Origin: an uncultured delta proteobacterium | GTDB taxonomy: Bacteria; Myxococcota_A; Polyangia; Polyangiales; Polyangiaceae | Assembly (NCBI GenBank): GCA_903906315.1 | Contig: CAIVJW010000123.1 | Location: forward strand, 1-64,000 | DNA length: 64,000 bases | Reading direction: 5' to 3' | In this document: positions 16,326 through 24,572 of the stretch, piece by piece | Layout: each line of letters begins with the position of its first letter | Numbering within the stretch: the stretch's first letter is position 1 | The notes under the pieces: model-generated | The model's database searches: none | Told to the model about the DNA's origin: nothing | What the model saw: only the letters and a program-made list of their open reading frames with translations | Program-made: the position numbers and the translations under genes

Positions 16326-17483
16326 ATGCCCACCGCCAAGCGCCCCACCGTCTGCATCGACTGCCGCTACATCCGCGAGCGCCCGAGCGGCATCGCGACC
16401 ATCGTGCAGGCGCTCGTCGACCACCTGCCGGCGATGGCGCCCGATCTCGATTTCTTCTTCCTCAAGCACCCGAACGCCCCGGCGCGCCTCTCGGCGGCCC
16501 CGAACGTGCGCGAGCAGGTCGTATCGCAGGAGGCCAATGGGCCCGCGACGCTCCTCGCCTTGCCGCGCTTCGTCGATCTGCGCGGCGTCGACCTGTTCCA
16601 CGGCACGTTCAACATCCTGCCGGCCGGGCTGACGATGCCGACCGTCGTCACGCTCTGCGACGTGATGTGGCTGAAGTACCCGCACTGGGCCCGATCCGCG
16701 GGGCCGCGGGGCCGCGTCGAGACCGCCTTCTACCAGCATGGCATTCGCCGGGCGCTCGCGAAGGCGTCGCGGCTCGTGGCCATCAGCGAGGCGACGCGGT
16801 CGGAGATTGGCACGCTCGATCGCGGCGCCTGGGAACGCACGCGCGTGGCGCTCGAGGGCGTCTCGGCCGACTACCGCCCTCTCGAGGGCGAGGAGGGCCG
16901 GCGCGCCATCGAGGCCGCGCGCGCGAAGCACCTGCCCGACGCGAAGCGGTACGTGCTCACCGTGGGCCAATTCGCCCCGTACAAGAACCACGTCACCGTC
17001 GTGCGCGCCTTCGCGGCCGCGTTCGGCGACCAGCCGGACGTGCAGCTCGCGCTCGTGCAGCGCCTCGGCCCCGGCCAGAAGGTCCTCGAGCCCCTGGCGC
17101 GATCGCTCGGGGTCGATCGGCGCGTGAAGTTCCTCTCCGGCATTCCGCTGCCGGAGCTCGTCGCGCTCTACAATGGCGCCATCGCCCTCTGCCACCCTTC
17201 GCTCTACGAGGGCTTCGGCAACTGCCCCGCGGAGGCCATCGCCTGCGGCTGCCCGGTCGTGACATCCAATCGATCGTCGATGCCCGAGGTCTCGGGCGTC
17301 GCCGCCGAGCTCGTCAATCCCGAGGACCCGGACGACGTCGCCGCCGCGCTCCGCCGCGTGGCGCGGGACCCGGCGCACGCCGCCTCGATGCGCGCGCGCG
17401 GCCTCGCGCGGGCGGCGGAGCTGACCTGGAAGGCGCACGCGGAGAAGAACCTCCGCACGTACCGCGAGCTCCTGCCGGGCTGA
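16326..17483 (+). CDS. GT4-family glycosyltransferase
   Basis: 385 residues. The N-terminal half has IDCRYIRERPSGIATIVQAL, LFHGTFNILP and TLCDVMWLKYP; the C-terminal half has YVLTVGQFAPYKNH, the GT4 E-x7-E in LYEGFGNCPAEA, then CGCPVVTSNRSSMPEV. This is the layout of mannosyltransferase-B-type enzymes of O-antigen loci. Its start lies 5 bp after the aminotransferase stop, so the two are almost certainly cotranscribed. A likely reading is that the amino sugar made by the preceding enzyme is attached by this one. Confidence 0.92.
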   Translation: MPTAKRPTVCIDCRYIRERPSGIATIVQALVDHLPAMAPDLDFFFLKHPNAPARLSAAPNVREQVVSQEANGPATLLALPRFVDLRGVDLFHGTFNILPAGLTMPTVVTLCDVMWLKYPHWARSAGPRGRVETAFYQHGIRRALAKASRLVAISEATRSEIGTLDRGAWERTRVALEGVSADYRPLEGEEGRRAIEAARAKHLPDAKRYVLTVGQFAPYKNHVTVVRAFAAAFGDQPDVQLALVQRLGPGQKVLEPLARSLGVDRRVKFLSGIPLPELVALYNGAIALCHPSLYEGFGNCPAEAIACGCPVVTSNRSSMPEVSGVAAELVNPEDPDDVAAALRRVARDPAHAASMRARGLARAAELTWKAHAEKNLRTYRELLPG

Positions 17484-17633
17484 TCGGCGCGGGGGGCGCG
17501 CTGGCCCCGTCAGCCCGAGTCCGCGGGCGCGACCGCCGCGGCAGCCCGATCGCGGCATGGGGACCGTCGGCGGGTCGCCCTTCCAAGGCTCCGCGGGTCG
17601 GCTACCGCTGCGCGCGCTCGCTCCGCGCCCGCG

Positions 17634-20243
17634 TCAGTCCGCGGCCGCCTCGGCCGGCGGCGCGGCCGCGGAGGCCTTCGCGCGCCGGCGATCGCGCCAC
17701 ACCATCCACGCCGGCAGGACGAGCACGGCGGCGAGCACGCAGCCGACCTCGCCGGCCGCGGCCGCATAGCCGAAGCTCACGATCGCCTTGTTCACCGAGA
17801 ACGTGAGCGCCAGGTAGCCGAGCACCGTCGTCAGCGAGCACAGGATGACCGCGCCGCCCGTCTCGCGGATCACGTGGCCGGTGTTGCCGGGGCCGGCGAT
17901 CTGGCTGCGCTGCACGATGTTGACCGCGTAGTCGGCGCCGACGCCGATCGAGATGGGCAAGGCGACGAAGTTCAGGAAGTTGAGCTTCATGCCTACCAGC
18001 TCGACCGTGGGCAGGCCGCCCGCGAAGGGGCCGATCTTCACCTTGTAGAGCGCCAGCGCGGCGATCATCCACGAGAGGCCGAGGAGCAGGGTCAGCAGCG
18101 CGGCGAGCGCCGCGGGGCGGCCGCGGAAGGCGAGGACGAGGATGAACAGCGTGCCGGCGAGCGACGCCACGATGGCCTTCGGCGCGTCCTCGATGACCGT
18201 CAGGATCAGGTCCGCGAAGATCACGCTGCGGCCGCTGCCCTTGATGACCGAGCCGTCGGGCAGCGTCGTGCTGCGAAAGCTGTCGGCCCACTCGATGAGG
18301 TAGTGCGCGTCCCAGACGCTCCGCCCCGTGGCGGGCACGATGTAGACGAGGCGGCCGCGCGTGCCGTCCTTCTCGACGAACGACCGCGCGACCTGCTCGG
18401 GCAGGTCGGCGACGCCGATCGCCTTCGTGCCGCCGGCGGGCAGGTACTTCTCGAGCTCGGCCCAGTCGTCCTCGGCCAGGAGCTTGCGGCGGTGGGCGCG
18501 ATCGAGCCGGTCGCGCGCCTCGGCGATGAGGGCGAGCTTGGCCGGCTGGTCCTTCGGGAGCAGGTCGAAGATGGTGACCACGCGGTCGAAGGGCTTCTTG
18601 TCCTCGGGCGCGGCGGCGCGCCGGTCGTCGAGCGCGTCGCTGAGCGGCCGGACCTGCTCGAGGCGGTCGACCAGGATCGCGAGGCCGTCCTGCCCCTGGC
18701 GGCCGACCACCTTGTCGACGCGGTCCATCATCAGCGCCGCGCTCGACTCGACCTTCGGCGACTCGTTGCGCGTGTTCCACATGTCGTACTCCATCGGGTT
18801 GGAGCTCGCGTAGTGGACCGAGAGCGCGACCGCGACGAGGCCTGTGCCGACCCCGATCACGGTGACGACGCGCGGCAGGCGCTCGGCGAGGAACGCGAAG
18901 GGCGCCCCGTAGATCGCGCGCAGACGCGAGGTGACCGGGCCGTAGGGCTTCATCGGCCAGAGGCGCTCGGAGGCGGCGAGGATGGCCGGCAGGAAGAGGT
19001 ACGTCGCCGTCCAGCAGAACATCATGCCGGTGCCGCCGATGAGCCCGAAGTGCTTGAACCCGCGAAAATCGGTGATGACGAGCGACCCGTAGGCGACCAT
19101 CGCCGCGCCGGCCGCCGCGAGGGTCGCGAGCCAGGTCTCGGCGTGGGCGACGCGCACGCTCGCGGCGACGTCGTTCGTGGCGCGCGCTTCGAGGTAGCGG
19201 GCCATGTAGATGATGCCGAAGTTGATGCCGTTGCCGACGATGATGCTGACGAGGAAGCCCGTCGACGAGTTGAGGTGGCCGACCGTGAGGCGCGCGAAGC
19301 CGAACGTCCAGGTCACGCCGATCGCGACGGTGATCGCCATCGTCGCGATGGTGCGAAGGCGCAGGTAGAACAGCGTCACGACGGCGAGGATCATCAGCAC
19401 GCCGGTGAGGCCGACCTGCGAGAGGTCGTCCTTGACCTTGGCGTACTCCTCCGCGCCGACGATGAAATCGCCGGTGTACATGACGGTCATCGCCGGGTCG
19501 AAGCGCTTCGAGTCGACCTTCGCGAGGATCTCGTCGATGCGCGCGCGGAAGACCTTGGCCTTGTCGAGGTCGCCGCTCGACACGGGCGTGCGCACGAGCA
19601 GCACGATCAGGTGCCCGTCCGGCTCCATGTAATAGCCGTCGGGGAAGGTCGGCCCCTCGCCCGGCGCGGGCGTCGCCTGCCCCTTCGCCTTCGTCAGGCG
19701 GTCGCGTACCGACTGGGCCGTGAGCGGCGGCGGAGCGTCCGAGTCGTCGACGACGAGGTCGAGCGTCTTCGAGACCTCGTACTGATAGCGGTCGAGGATC
19801 TCGTCGTGGACCTTCCTCACGTCCTCGATCGGCGCGTAGAGCAGCGCGTTCTTGGCGAAGAAGTCCTGCGACGCGCGCACGCCGTCGTCGACGTTGCCGA
19901 CGAGCCCGGGGCCGAGCGCGCGGATGGCCGGGGCGAGCTCGTCGATGAAGCGCTGAAGCGCCCTCTTGTCCTTGCCCTGCGCGACGATCGTGAGCGTCGA
20001 GGCGTCGCTCAGCCGCTCGGCGACCTTGTCGGCGACGAGGACGCTCTCCTTGTTCTGCGGGAGCAGCTCGCCGAAGCTCGTCTTCAGCGTGAGCTGCGAC
20101 GCGAGGCCCGCCGCGAGCGCGACCGTGACCAGCGCGACCAGCAGCAGCGAGCCGGGCCGCGTCGTCTGCAGGATCACGAGCGTCGCCCCGAGCCGAGCGA
20201 GCCGCTCGCGCACCCGACCGATCAGAGCCGCCGACCCGGACAT
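17634..20243 (-). CDS. MMPL/RND-superfamily exporter
   Basis: 869 residues with the duplicated RND layout: helix 1 (about 28-50), a large periplasmic domain, five helices (about 285-430), helix 7 (about 465), a second periplasmic domain, and five helices near the C-terminus. Sterol-sensing-like segments include STGFLVSIIVGNGINFGIIYMARY and LPISIGVGADYAVN, the second carrying the GxxxD of the proton relay. These inner-membrane proton-driven transporters move lipids; the closest described types are MmpL and hopanoid transporter HpnN. It stands alone with no adaptor. TATGGT at 20250-20255, six bases before the ATG, suggests a leaderless transcript. Confidence 0.9.
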   Translation of the reverse strand: MSGSAALIGRVRERLARLGATLVILQTTRPGSLLLVALVTVALAAGLASQLTLKTSFGELLPQNKESVLVADKVAERLSDASTLTIVAQGKDKRALQRFIDELAPAIRALGPGLVGNVDDGVRASQDFFAKNALLYAPIEDVRKVHDEILDRYQYEVSKTLDLVVDDSDAPPPLTAQSVRDRLTKAKGQATPAPGEGPTFPDGYYMEPDGHLIVLLVRTPVSSGDLDKAKVFRARIDEILAKVDSKRFDPAMTVMYTGDFIVGAEEYAKVKDDLSQVGLTGVLMILAVVTLFYLRLRTIATMAITVAIGVTWTFGFARLTVGHLNSSTGFLVSIIVGNGINFGIIYMARYLEARATNDVAASVRVAHAETWLATLAAAGAAMVAYGSLVITDFRGFKHFGLIGGTGMMFCWTATYLFLPAILAASERLWPMKPYGPVTSRLRAIYGAPFAFLAERLPRVVTVIGVGTGLVAVALSVHYASSNPMEYDMWNTRNESPKVESSAALMMDRVDKVVGRQGQDGLAILVDRLEQVRPLSDALDDRRAAAPEDKKPFDRVVTIFDLLPKDQPAKLALIAEARDRLDRAHRRKLLAEDDWAELEKYLPAGGTKAIGVADLPEQVARSFVEKDGTRGRLVYIVPATGRSVWDAHYLIEWADSFRSTTLPDGSVIKGSGRSVIFADLILTVIEDAPKAIVASLAGTLFILVLAFRGRPAALAALLTLLLGLSWMIAALALYKVKIGPFAGGLPTVELVGMKLNFLNFVALPISIGVGADYAVNIVQRSQIAGPGNTGHVIRETGGAVILCSLTTVLGYLALTFSVNKAIVSFGYAAAAGEVGCVLAAVLVLPAWMVWRDRRRAKASAAAPPAEAAAD

Positions 20244-20650
20244 GCCGCCACCATACCGCGCCCGAGCGCAGCCCGCCCCGTCGGCAGCGTGCTGCGGCTG
20301 ACGCCCGTCACCTTGCGTGCGAGGACGCTGCCACTCGGGCCGAGCGAGAGCCTCGCCGAGAAGGCTCTCGGGCTACCGGAAGCGGGCCCGGAGTGATCGG
20401 CAAGGACGTAAGGGCGCAAGGAGCGGCGGGGTCGAGCGAACTCCACCCTGCATCCTTGCGATGCCGGCGCCCTCGGGGCTCACTTTCGGGGCAGCTCTGG
20501 ACCGGCCTCCCATGAGCCCTTTTCGGCGAGGGTCGAGCCACGCGGCGCGGCCCTCGCGCGCCGCAAGGTCACGAAACGCCCGCGAGGCCGCCCGTCTGCC
20601 GGATCGCCCCAGCGCCACCACGCAGGCGGACGAGGCGACGGCTCCGTCCC
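20244..20650. other. Non-coding stretch upstream of the MMPL gene
   Basis: About 400 bp without a credible gene. It holds one good hairpin, CGAGAGCCT (20345-20353) pairing with AGGCTCTCG (20362-20370) around an 8-base loop, with no T run. Beyond that and the TATGGT near the MMPL start I see nothing. Confidence 0.5.
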
Positions 20651-20940
20651 AACGCATCAGCCGCCCTCCCGCCGCCAGAGGCGGCGCGGGGTTTGGGGCC
20701 GCTAGCGGCTCCGTCGCAACGCATCAGCCGCCCTCCCGCCGCCAGCCGAACGCATCAGCCGCCCTCCCGCCGCCGGCCGAACGCATCAGCCGCCCTCCCG
20801 CCGCCGGAGGCGGCGCGGGGTTTGGGGCCGCTAGCGGCTCCGTCGCAACGCATCAGCCGCCCTCCCGCCGCCGGCCGAACGCATCAGCCGCCCTCCCGCC
20901 GCCGGAGGCGGCGCGGGGTTTGGGGCCGCTAGCGGCCCCA
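20651..20940. repeat. Nested direct repeats next to tRNA-Cys
   Basis: A 26-bp unit beginning AACGCATCAGCC occurs six times, starting at 20651, 20718, 20749, 20780, 20847 and 20878. The intervals are 67, 31, 31, 67 and 31 bp. Short gaps are five bases (GCCG or AGCCG type). Long gaps carry a second, 41-bp element containing GAGGCGGCGCGGGG and the palindrome core GCCGCTAGCGGC; that element occurs three times. The last one ends in a perfect 18-bp palindrome at 20922-20939. Spacers are identical to one another, unlike CRISPR spacers. The block looks like stepwise duplication of two short modules. Confidence 0.85.
20922..20939 (-). terminator. Perfect 18-bp palindrome just 3' of tRNA-Cys
   Basis: GGGGCCGCTAGCGGCCCC, twelve bases beyond the tRNA 3' end in its direction of transcription. 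It would form a stable stem and could end the tRNA transcript, but no U tract follows; it also belongs to the repeat block. Confidence 0.35.
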
Positions 20941-20951
20941 TCGAAACCTAG

Positions 20952-21023
20952 AGGTGAGGACGGGATTCGAACCCGCGTATGATGGTTTTGCAAACCATTG
21001 CCTAACCACTTGGCTACCTCACC
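20952..21023 (-). tRNA. tRNA-Cys (GCA)
   Basis: A complete cloverleaf on the minus strand. The acceptor stem GGTGAGG pairs with CCTCACC. The D arm is GCCAAGTGGTTAGGC. The anticodon arm ATGGT-TTGCAAA-ACCAT shows anticodon GCA. The T arm GCGGG-TTCGAAT-CCCGT has one G-T pair. The discriminator base is U, the identity base of cysteine tRNAs. CCA is not encoded (CTA follows). About 72 nt. It sits alone between the repeat block and apbE. No duplicated 3' end, integrase or att-like repeat was seen. Confidence 0.96.
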
Positions 21024-21045
21024 GAAACTGCGGCTAGCGATGGTG

Positions 21046-21074
21046 GTTTTGCCCTAGCCGGGCCGTCCTGTCAA
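21046..21074 (-). promoter_or_regulatory. Possible tRNA-Cys promoter
   Basis: A perfect TTGACA -35 (21074-21069) lies upstream of the tRNA on its strand. The hexamer 17 bp further on is CAAAAC, a weak -10. Transcription would begin about 16 bases before the tRNA 5' end. Confidence 0.35.
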
Positions 21075-21094
21075 CGTCGTCGCAATGGCACCTC

Positions 21095-22207
21095 TCAGAT
21101 CCCGTCCGTCGGCGGGTGCACGACGTGCACCTTGCCTTCCAGCCGCCTCGAAACGTGCACCCGGTTCGCCGCGTCGACGATGATCGCGCCGGCCCCGTCC
21201 ACCGATTCGACCAGCGCGAGGCCCTTCTCCGGCCCCAAGATGAACACTGCGTCGTCGATCGCGTCGGCCGTCAGCGCGTCCTCGGCCCAGATCGTCACGC
21301 TGCGGCTCGCGGTCGCGGGGTAGCCCGTGCGCGGGTCGATGATGTGGTGCCAGCGCTGGCCGTCCTTCACGAACGACCGCTCGTAGTCGCCCGCCGTCGA
21401 GAAGGCGTGGTCCTCGACCTCGACCAGCGCGAAATAGTCGCCCGGGTCGGCGCTCCGCGGGTCGCGCGCGCCCGCGCGCCACGGGGAGCCGTCGGGCTTG
21501 CGGCCGCGCACGTAGAGGTCGCCGCCCGCCTGGATGAAGAACGACCCCACGCCCGCGCCCGAGAGCACGCGCGCCGCGGCGTCGACGCCGTACCCCTTCG
21601 CGATCCCGCCCAGGCTCAGGCGCATGCCCGCGGTCGCGAGCTTCACGGTGCGGGCGTCGTGGTCGACGATCACGCGGCGGAAATCGATGAGGCGCCGCGC
21701 GCGCGCGATGGCGTCGGGCGAGGGGAGCTCGTCGGCGTGATCCTGATCGAAGCGCCAGATTCCGCGCATCGCCTCGAACGTCACGTCGAACACGCCTCCC
21801 GATCGCCGGCTCGCCCACAGGCTCTTCTCGACGACGAGCAGCGTCTCGGGGCCCACGGCGACGGCCGCCTTCCCCGCCGCCGCGTTCACGCGCGACACCT
21901 CGCTGTCCTCGCGCCACGTGGTCATCAGCGCCTCGACCCGCCGGATCTCGGCCAGCGCCGCGGCGAGCCTCGATCGCAGCGCCGCCTCGTCGATCGCCTC
22001 GGTCGTGAAGCTCGCGAGCGCCACGTGCGTGCCCATCGCGCGGTCCTCGAGGTCCACGCGGTGCGGGACGTGCACCGCGGCCGGCGCCTGCCCCGTCCCC
22101 GATCCCGAGGCGTCGGGGGCGGCCGCACGGCGGGCGCGCGCGTCCTCGCACGCGCCCACGCCGGCCAGCGCGATCGCGGCGGTCGTCGCCCGGAGCCACC
22201 GCTTCAT
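21095..22207 (-). CDS. apbE: FAD:protein FMN transferase (ApbE), lipoprotein form
   Basis: 370 residues. Lipobox at Cys20. Then come the ApbE landmarks: AMGTHVALASF at the start of the fold, a Ser/Arg-rich FAD-binding segment (MTTWREDSEVSRVN), SLGGIAKGYGVD, QAGGDLYVRG, the Asp-containing STAGDYERSF and HHIIDPRTGYPA. The enzyme sits on the periplasmic face and attaches FMN to Thr residues of flavoproteins such as NqrB/NqrC or RnfG; no such partner is encoded here. GGGAG just before the ATG supports the start. Divergent from the M20 hydrolase gene 66 bp away. Confidence 0.95.
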   Translation of the reverse strand: MKRWLRATTAAIALAGVGACEDARARRAAAPDASGSGTGQAPAAVHVPHRVDLEDRAMGTHVALASFTTEAIDEAALRSRLAAALAEIRRVEALMTTWREDSEVSRVNAAAGKAAVAVGPETLLVVEKSLWASRRSGGVFDVTFEAMRGIWRFDQDHADELPSPDAIARARRLIDFRRVIVDHDARTVKLATAGMRLSLGGIAKGYGVDAAARVLSGAGVGSFFIQAGGDLYVRGRKPDGSPWRAGARDPRSADPGDYFALVEVEDHAFSTAGDYERSFVKDGQRWHHIIDPRTGYPATASRSVTIWAEDALTADAIDDAVFILGPEKGLALVESVDGAGAIIVDAANRVHVSRRLEGKVHVVHPPTDGI

Positions 22208-22273
22208 GGGCTCCCTTCTACCGCAACTCGGCGGGCTCCCCTCGCGCGCCGCTCGCGACTATCCTGGGCCACG

Positions 22274-23449
22274 ATGCCCCTCGACCCCGCCCGCATCCCC
22301 GGCGACGTCGACGCGCTCGCGCCCGTCCTGCGCGACGTGTCGGCCAAGATTCACGCTCACCCGGAGCTCCGCTTCGACGAGCACCGCGCCTCGGCCTGGC
22401 TCTGCGAGGCCGTCGAGGGCGAGGGCCTCGCGGTCGAGCGCGGCGTCGGAGGCCTCCCGACGGCGTTCCGGGCGCGCGCGGGCCGGGGCGACGGCCCGCG
22501 CGTGGCCATCCTCGCCGAGTACGACGCGCTGCCCGAGATCGGCCACGCGTGCGGGCACAACCTGATCGCGGCCGGCGCGCTCGGCGCGTTCCTCGCGCTC
22601 GCCCGGCAGCGCGCCGAGCTGCCCGGCACCGTCGAGATCCTCGGCACACCCGCCGAGGAGGGCGGCGGCGGCAAGATCCGGCTGCTCGAGGCCGGCCTCT
22701 TCGAGGGCGTCGACGCCGCGATCATGTTCCACCCGTTCGATCGCGACCTGCTCGCGCACTTCGCGCTCGCGAGCGTGTGGCTCGAGATCGCCTTCAAGGG
22801 CACCCCGTCGCACGCGGCGATCGCGCCGTGGGAGGGCCAGAGCGCGCTCACGGCGTGCCTCGAGACCTTCCGGCTCATCGACTCGCAGCGCGTCCACTTC
22901 CGCGACGGCGTCCGCGTGCACGGCTTCGTCACGAACGGCGGTCAGGCCGTCAACATCATCCCCGAGGCCGCGGCGGCGGAGTTCTCGGTGCGCGCCAAGA
23001 CCCAGGACGAGCTCGCCCGGGTGCGCGCCATCGTCGAGCGGTGCGCGCGCGGCGCGGCGCTGGCGTGCGGCGTCGAGGTCACGATCAAGGCGCGCGAGGG
23101 CTACAAGGACCTCGTCACCAACCTGCCCCTCGCGCGTCGCTTCGGCGAGCACCTCGGCGCGCTCGGCCGAAACGCGCCCGAGACCGACGACGACGTCGGC
23201 GCGGGATCGACGGACATGGGCGACGTCTCGCACGCGGTGCCGTCGATCCACCCGTGGCTCGCGATCTGCGACCGTGGGCAGACCACTTGCCACCAGCGCG
23301 CTTTCGCCGCCTGCGCGGCCAGCGAGCGCGGCGCCGAGAGCATGATCGTCGCGGCCAAGGCGATCGCGCTGACGGTGGCCGACGTGCTCTCCGACGACGC
23401 GCTCCGGGCCGCCATCCGGCGGGCGTTCGAGGCGCGGCGCGCCGGCTGA
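22274..23449 (+). CDS. M20-family amidohydrolase (AbgB-like)
   Basis: 391 residues. The catalytic domain has HPELRFDEHRAS, AEYDALPEIGHACGHNL (metal-binding Asp and the CGHN His), GTPAEEGGGG (catalytic Glu pair), and later metal ligands in FHPF and DRGQTTCHQRAF. A dimerisation insert with KGTPSHAA and VNIIPEAAAAEFSVR lies in the middle. This is the M20D-type layout of aminoacylase / p-aminobenzoyl-glutamate hydrolase subunits. It hydrolyses an amide or peptide bond in the cytosol, with substrate undetermined. TATCCT at 22260-22265, eight bases before the ATG, and no Shine-Dalgarno suggest a leaderless mRNA. Confidence 0.9.
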   Translation: MPLDPARIPGDVDALAPVLRDVSAKIHAHPELRFDEHRASAWLCEAVEGEGLAVERGVGGLPTAFRARAGRGDGPRVAILAEYDALPEIGHACGHNLIAAGALGAFLALARQRAELPGTVEILGTPAEEGGGGKIRLLEAGLFEGVDAAIMFHPFDRDLLAHFALASVWLEIAFKGTPSHAAIAPWEGQSALTACLETFRLIDSQRVHFRDGVRVHGFVTNGGQAVNIIPEAAAAEFSVRAKTQDELARVRAIVERCARGAALACGVEVTIKAREGYKDLVTNLPLARRFGEHLGALGRNAPETDDDVGAGSTDMGDVSHAVPSIHPWLAICDRGQTTCHQRAFAACAASERGAESMIVAAKAIALTVADVLSDDALRAAIRRAFEARRAG

Positions 23450-23468
23450 GGCCGACCTATCCGGGGCG

Positions 23469-24062
23469 CTACGCCTCCGCCTCGCCGTCGTCGGTCGCGC
23501 CGACGTCGAGGTCGTCGAACAGGCCCGTGCCGCCCTCGACCGGGATCGCCCGGGCGAGCGCCACGCGCTCGAGCATCGTCGCGAGGCCGACGGCGTCGCG
23601 CACCCGGGGCAGCCACGCGCGCGATCCGTCCCAGAGATCGAGCCGGATCGGCGCCGCGACCGCCTCGGCCCGCGGCACGCTGACGCGGTCGATCTGCGAC
23701 CAGGCCAGGCGGCGGATCTTCGGCCAGCCGAGCGCCAGCAGCTCGCGCAGCTCGATGCCGTCGGGGTGCACGACGACGCCGCGCATCTGCTCGCGAAGCA
23801 CCGCGGCCACCGCGCTCACGACGAGCAGGAGGGCGCACACGCTCGACGAGATGATGCGGTGGCGGTCGCCCTCGACGACGTAGTGGAAGAGCCGCGATCC
23901 CGACGGCGCGTTCTGGCCGACGAGGATCACGCCGGTCACGACCAGCGCGAACACGAGGTACGCGATGACCGGCCAACGCTCCGCGAGAGGCGGACCGAAG
24001 GAGGTCGAGGCCGCCGGGCGGTACGTCATGTCGAAGCCGGGGGGGCGAGACGGACGGGCCAT
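23469..24062 (-). CDS. Small two-helix membrane protein
   Basis: 197 residues. Two hydrophobic helices (about 32-50 and 70-90) are followed by a beta-rich cytosolic domain (GVVVHPDGIELRELLALGWPKI, then WSQIDRVSVP), reminiscent of bacterial PH-like domains fused to paired helices. The tail is acidic. No known enzymatic motif. TAGACT at 24069-24074 lies six bases before the ATG with no ribosome site, a leaderless layout. Convergent with the M20 gene, 19 bp between stops. Function unknown. Confidence 0.75.
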   Translation of the reverse strand: MARPSRPPGFDMTYRPAASTSFGPPLAERWPVIAYLVFALVVTGVILVGQNAPSGSRLFHYVVEGDRHRIISSSVCALLLVVSAVAAVLREQMRGVVVHPDGIELRELLALGWPKIRRLAWSQIDRVSVPRAEAVAAPIRLDLWDGSRAWLPRVRDAVGLATMLERVALARAIPVEGGTGLFDDLDVGATDDGEAEA

Positions 24063-24183
24063 GATGGCAGTCTACACGACAGCCCACCTGGCCCTTGGGT
24101 CCCGCGACGCGGCTTGGGCGCGAGGGCGCTGTGGCTGGAAAATGCCGCCCGAACGAGCCCGCGCCGCCGGCGCGCCTACCTCG

Positions 24184-24537
24184 CTACTTGCACTGCGCGG
24201 CCATCGTCGGCTTGCCGCGAAAGTGCTCGAGGCACCACGGCGAGAGCGTGTCCGTGTAGTCCGCGCACGGGATCTTGTCCGGCGACTGGCCGGTGCGATC
24301 CTTCGCCAGCCCCTCCTTGCAGGAGGTGCAGCACTTCGTGTGCATGTCGTCCTCCGAAGGCTTGGTCTTGCCGGCCTCGCCCTTCAGCGTGCCCGACGAG
24401 TCCTCGCCGCCGGTCATGTCCGTGCCCTTGTCGGAGGTCGGGTCGAGCGCCTCCACCTGGCGCGGGGGCTTGGTGTGGCACGCGGTCATCGAGCCCGCGA
24501 GGACGAGCGTCGCGAAGAGGAGGGCGATCGAGCGCAT
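24184..24537 (-). CDS. Small Cys-rich lipoprotein
   Basis: 117 residues with a textbook lipoprotein signal (LAGSMTAC, acylated Cys20). The mature part is hydrophilic and contains CCTSC, an isolated Cys in IPCADY, then SPWCLEHF and a terminal QCK, so three disulfides are possible. No homology recognised. Its own promoter fits well (TTGCGT-N17-TACGGG, 24572-24544) and would give a near-leaderless transcript. The promoter overlaps the 3' end of the histidine kinase gene upstream. Confidence 0.82.
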   Translation of the reverse strand: MRSIALLFATLVLAGSMTACHTKPPRQVEALDPTSDKGTDMTGGEDSSGTLKGEAGKTKPSEDDMHTKCCTSCKEGLAKDRTGQSPDKIPCADYTDTLSPWCLEHFRGKPTMAAQCK

Positions 24538-24543
24538 GCGTTA

Positions 24544-24572
24544 CCCGTATCCAAGGATCGTCACGAACGCAA
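24544..24572 (-). promoter_or_regulatory. Candidate promoter of the small Cys-rich lipoprotein
   Basis: On the minus strand TTGCGT (24572-24567), 17 bp, TACGGG (24549-24544), six bases before the ATG at 24537. Confidence 0.4.

Noticed and set aside
20651-20903. Possible CRISPR array
   Set aside because: The intervals between the 26-bp units are identical copies of two short elements, not unique spacers, and no cas operon is nearby.
20317-20982. A 221-codon open frame through the repeat block
   Set aside because: Translates the tandem repeats in several frames alike and runs into the tRNA; no start context.
20940-21030. Integration site of a genetic island at tRNA-Cys
   Set aside because: No second copy of the tRNA 3' end and no integrase within the window.
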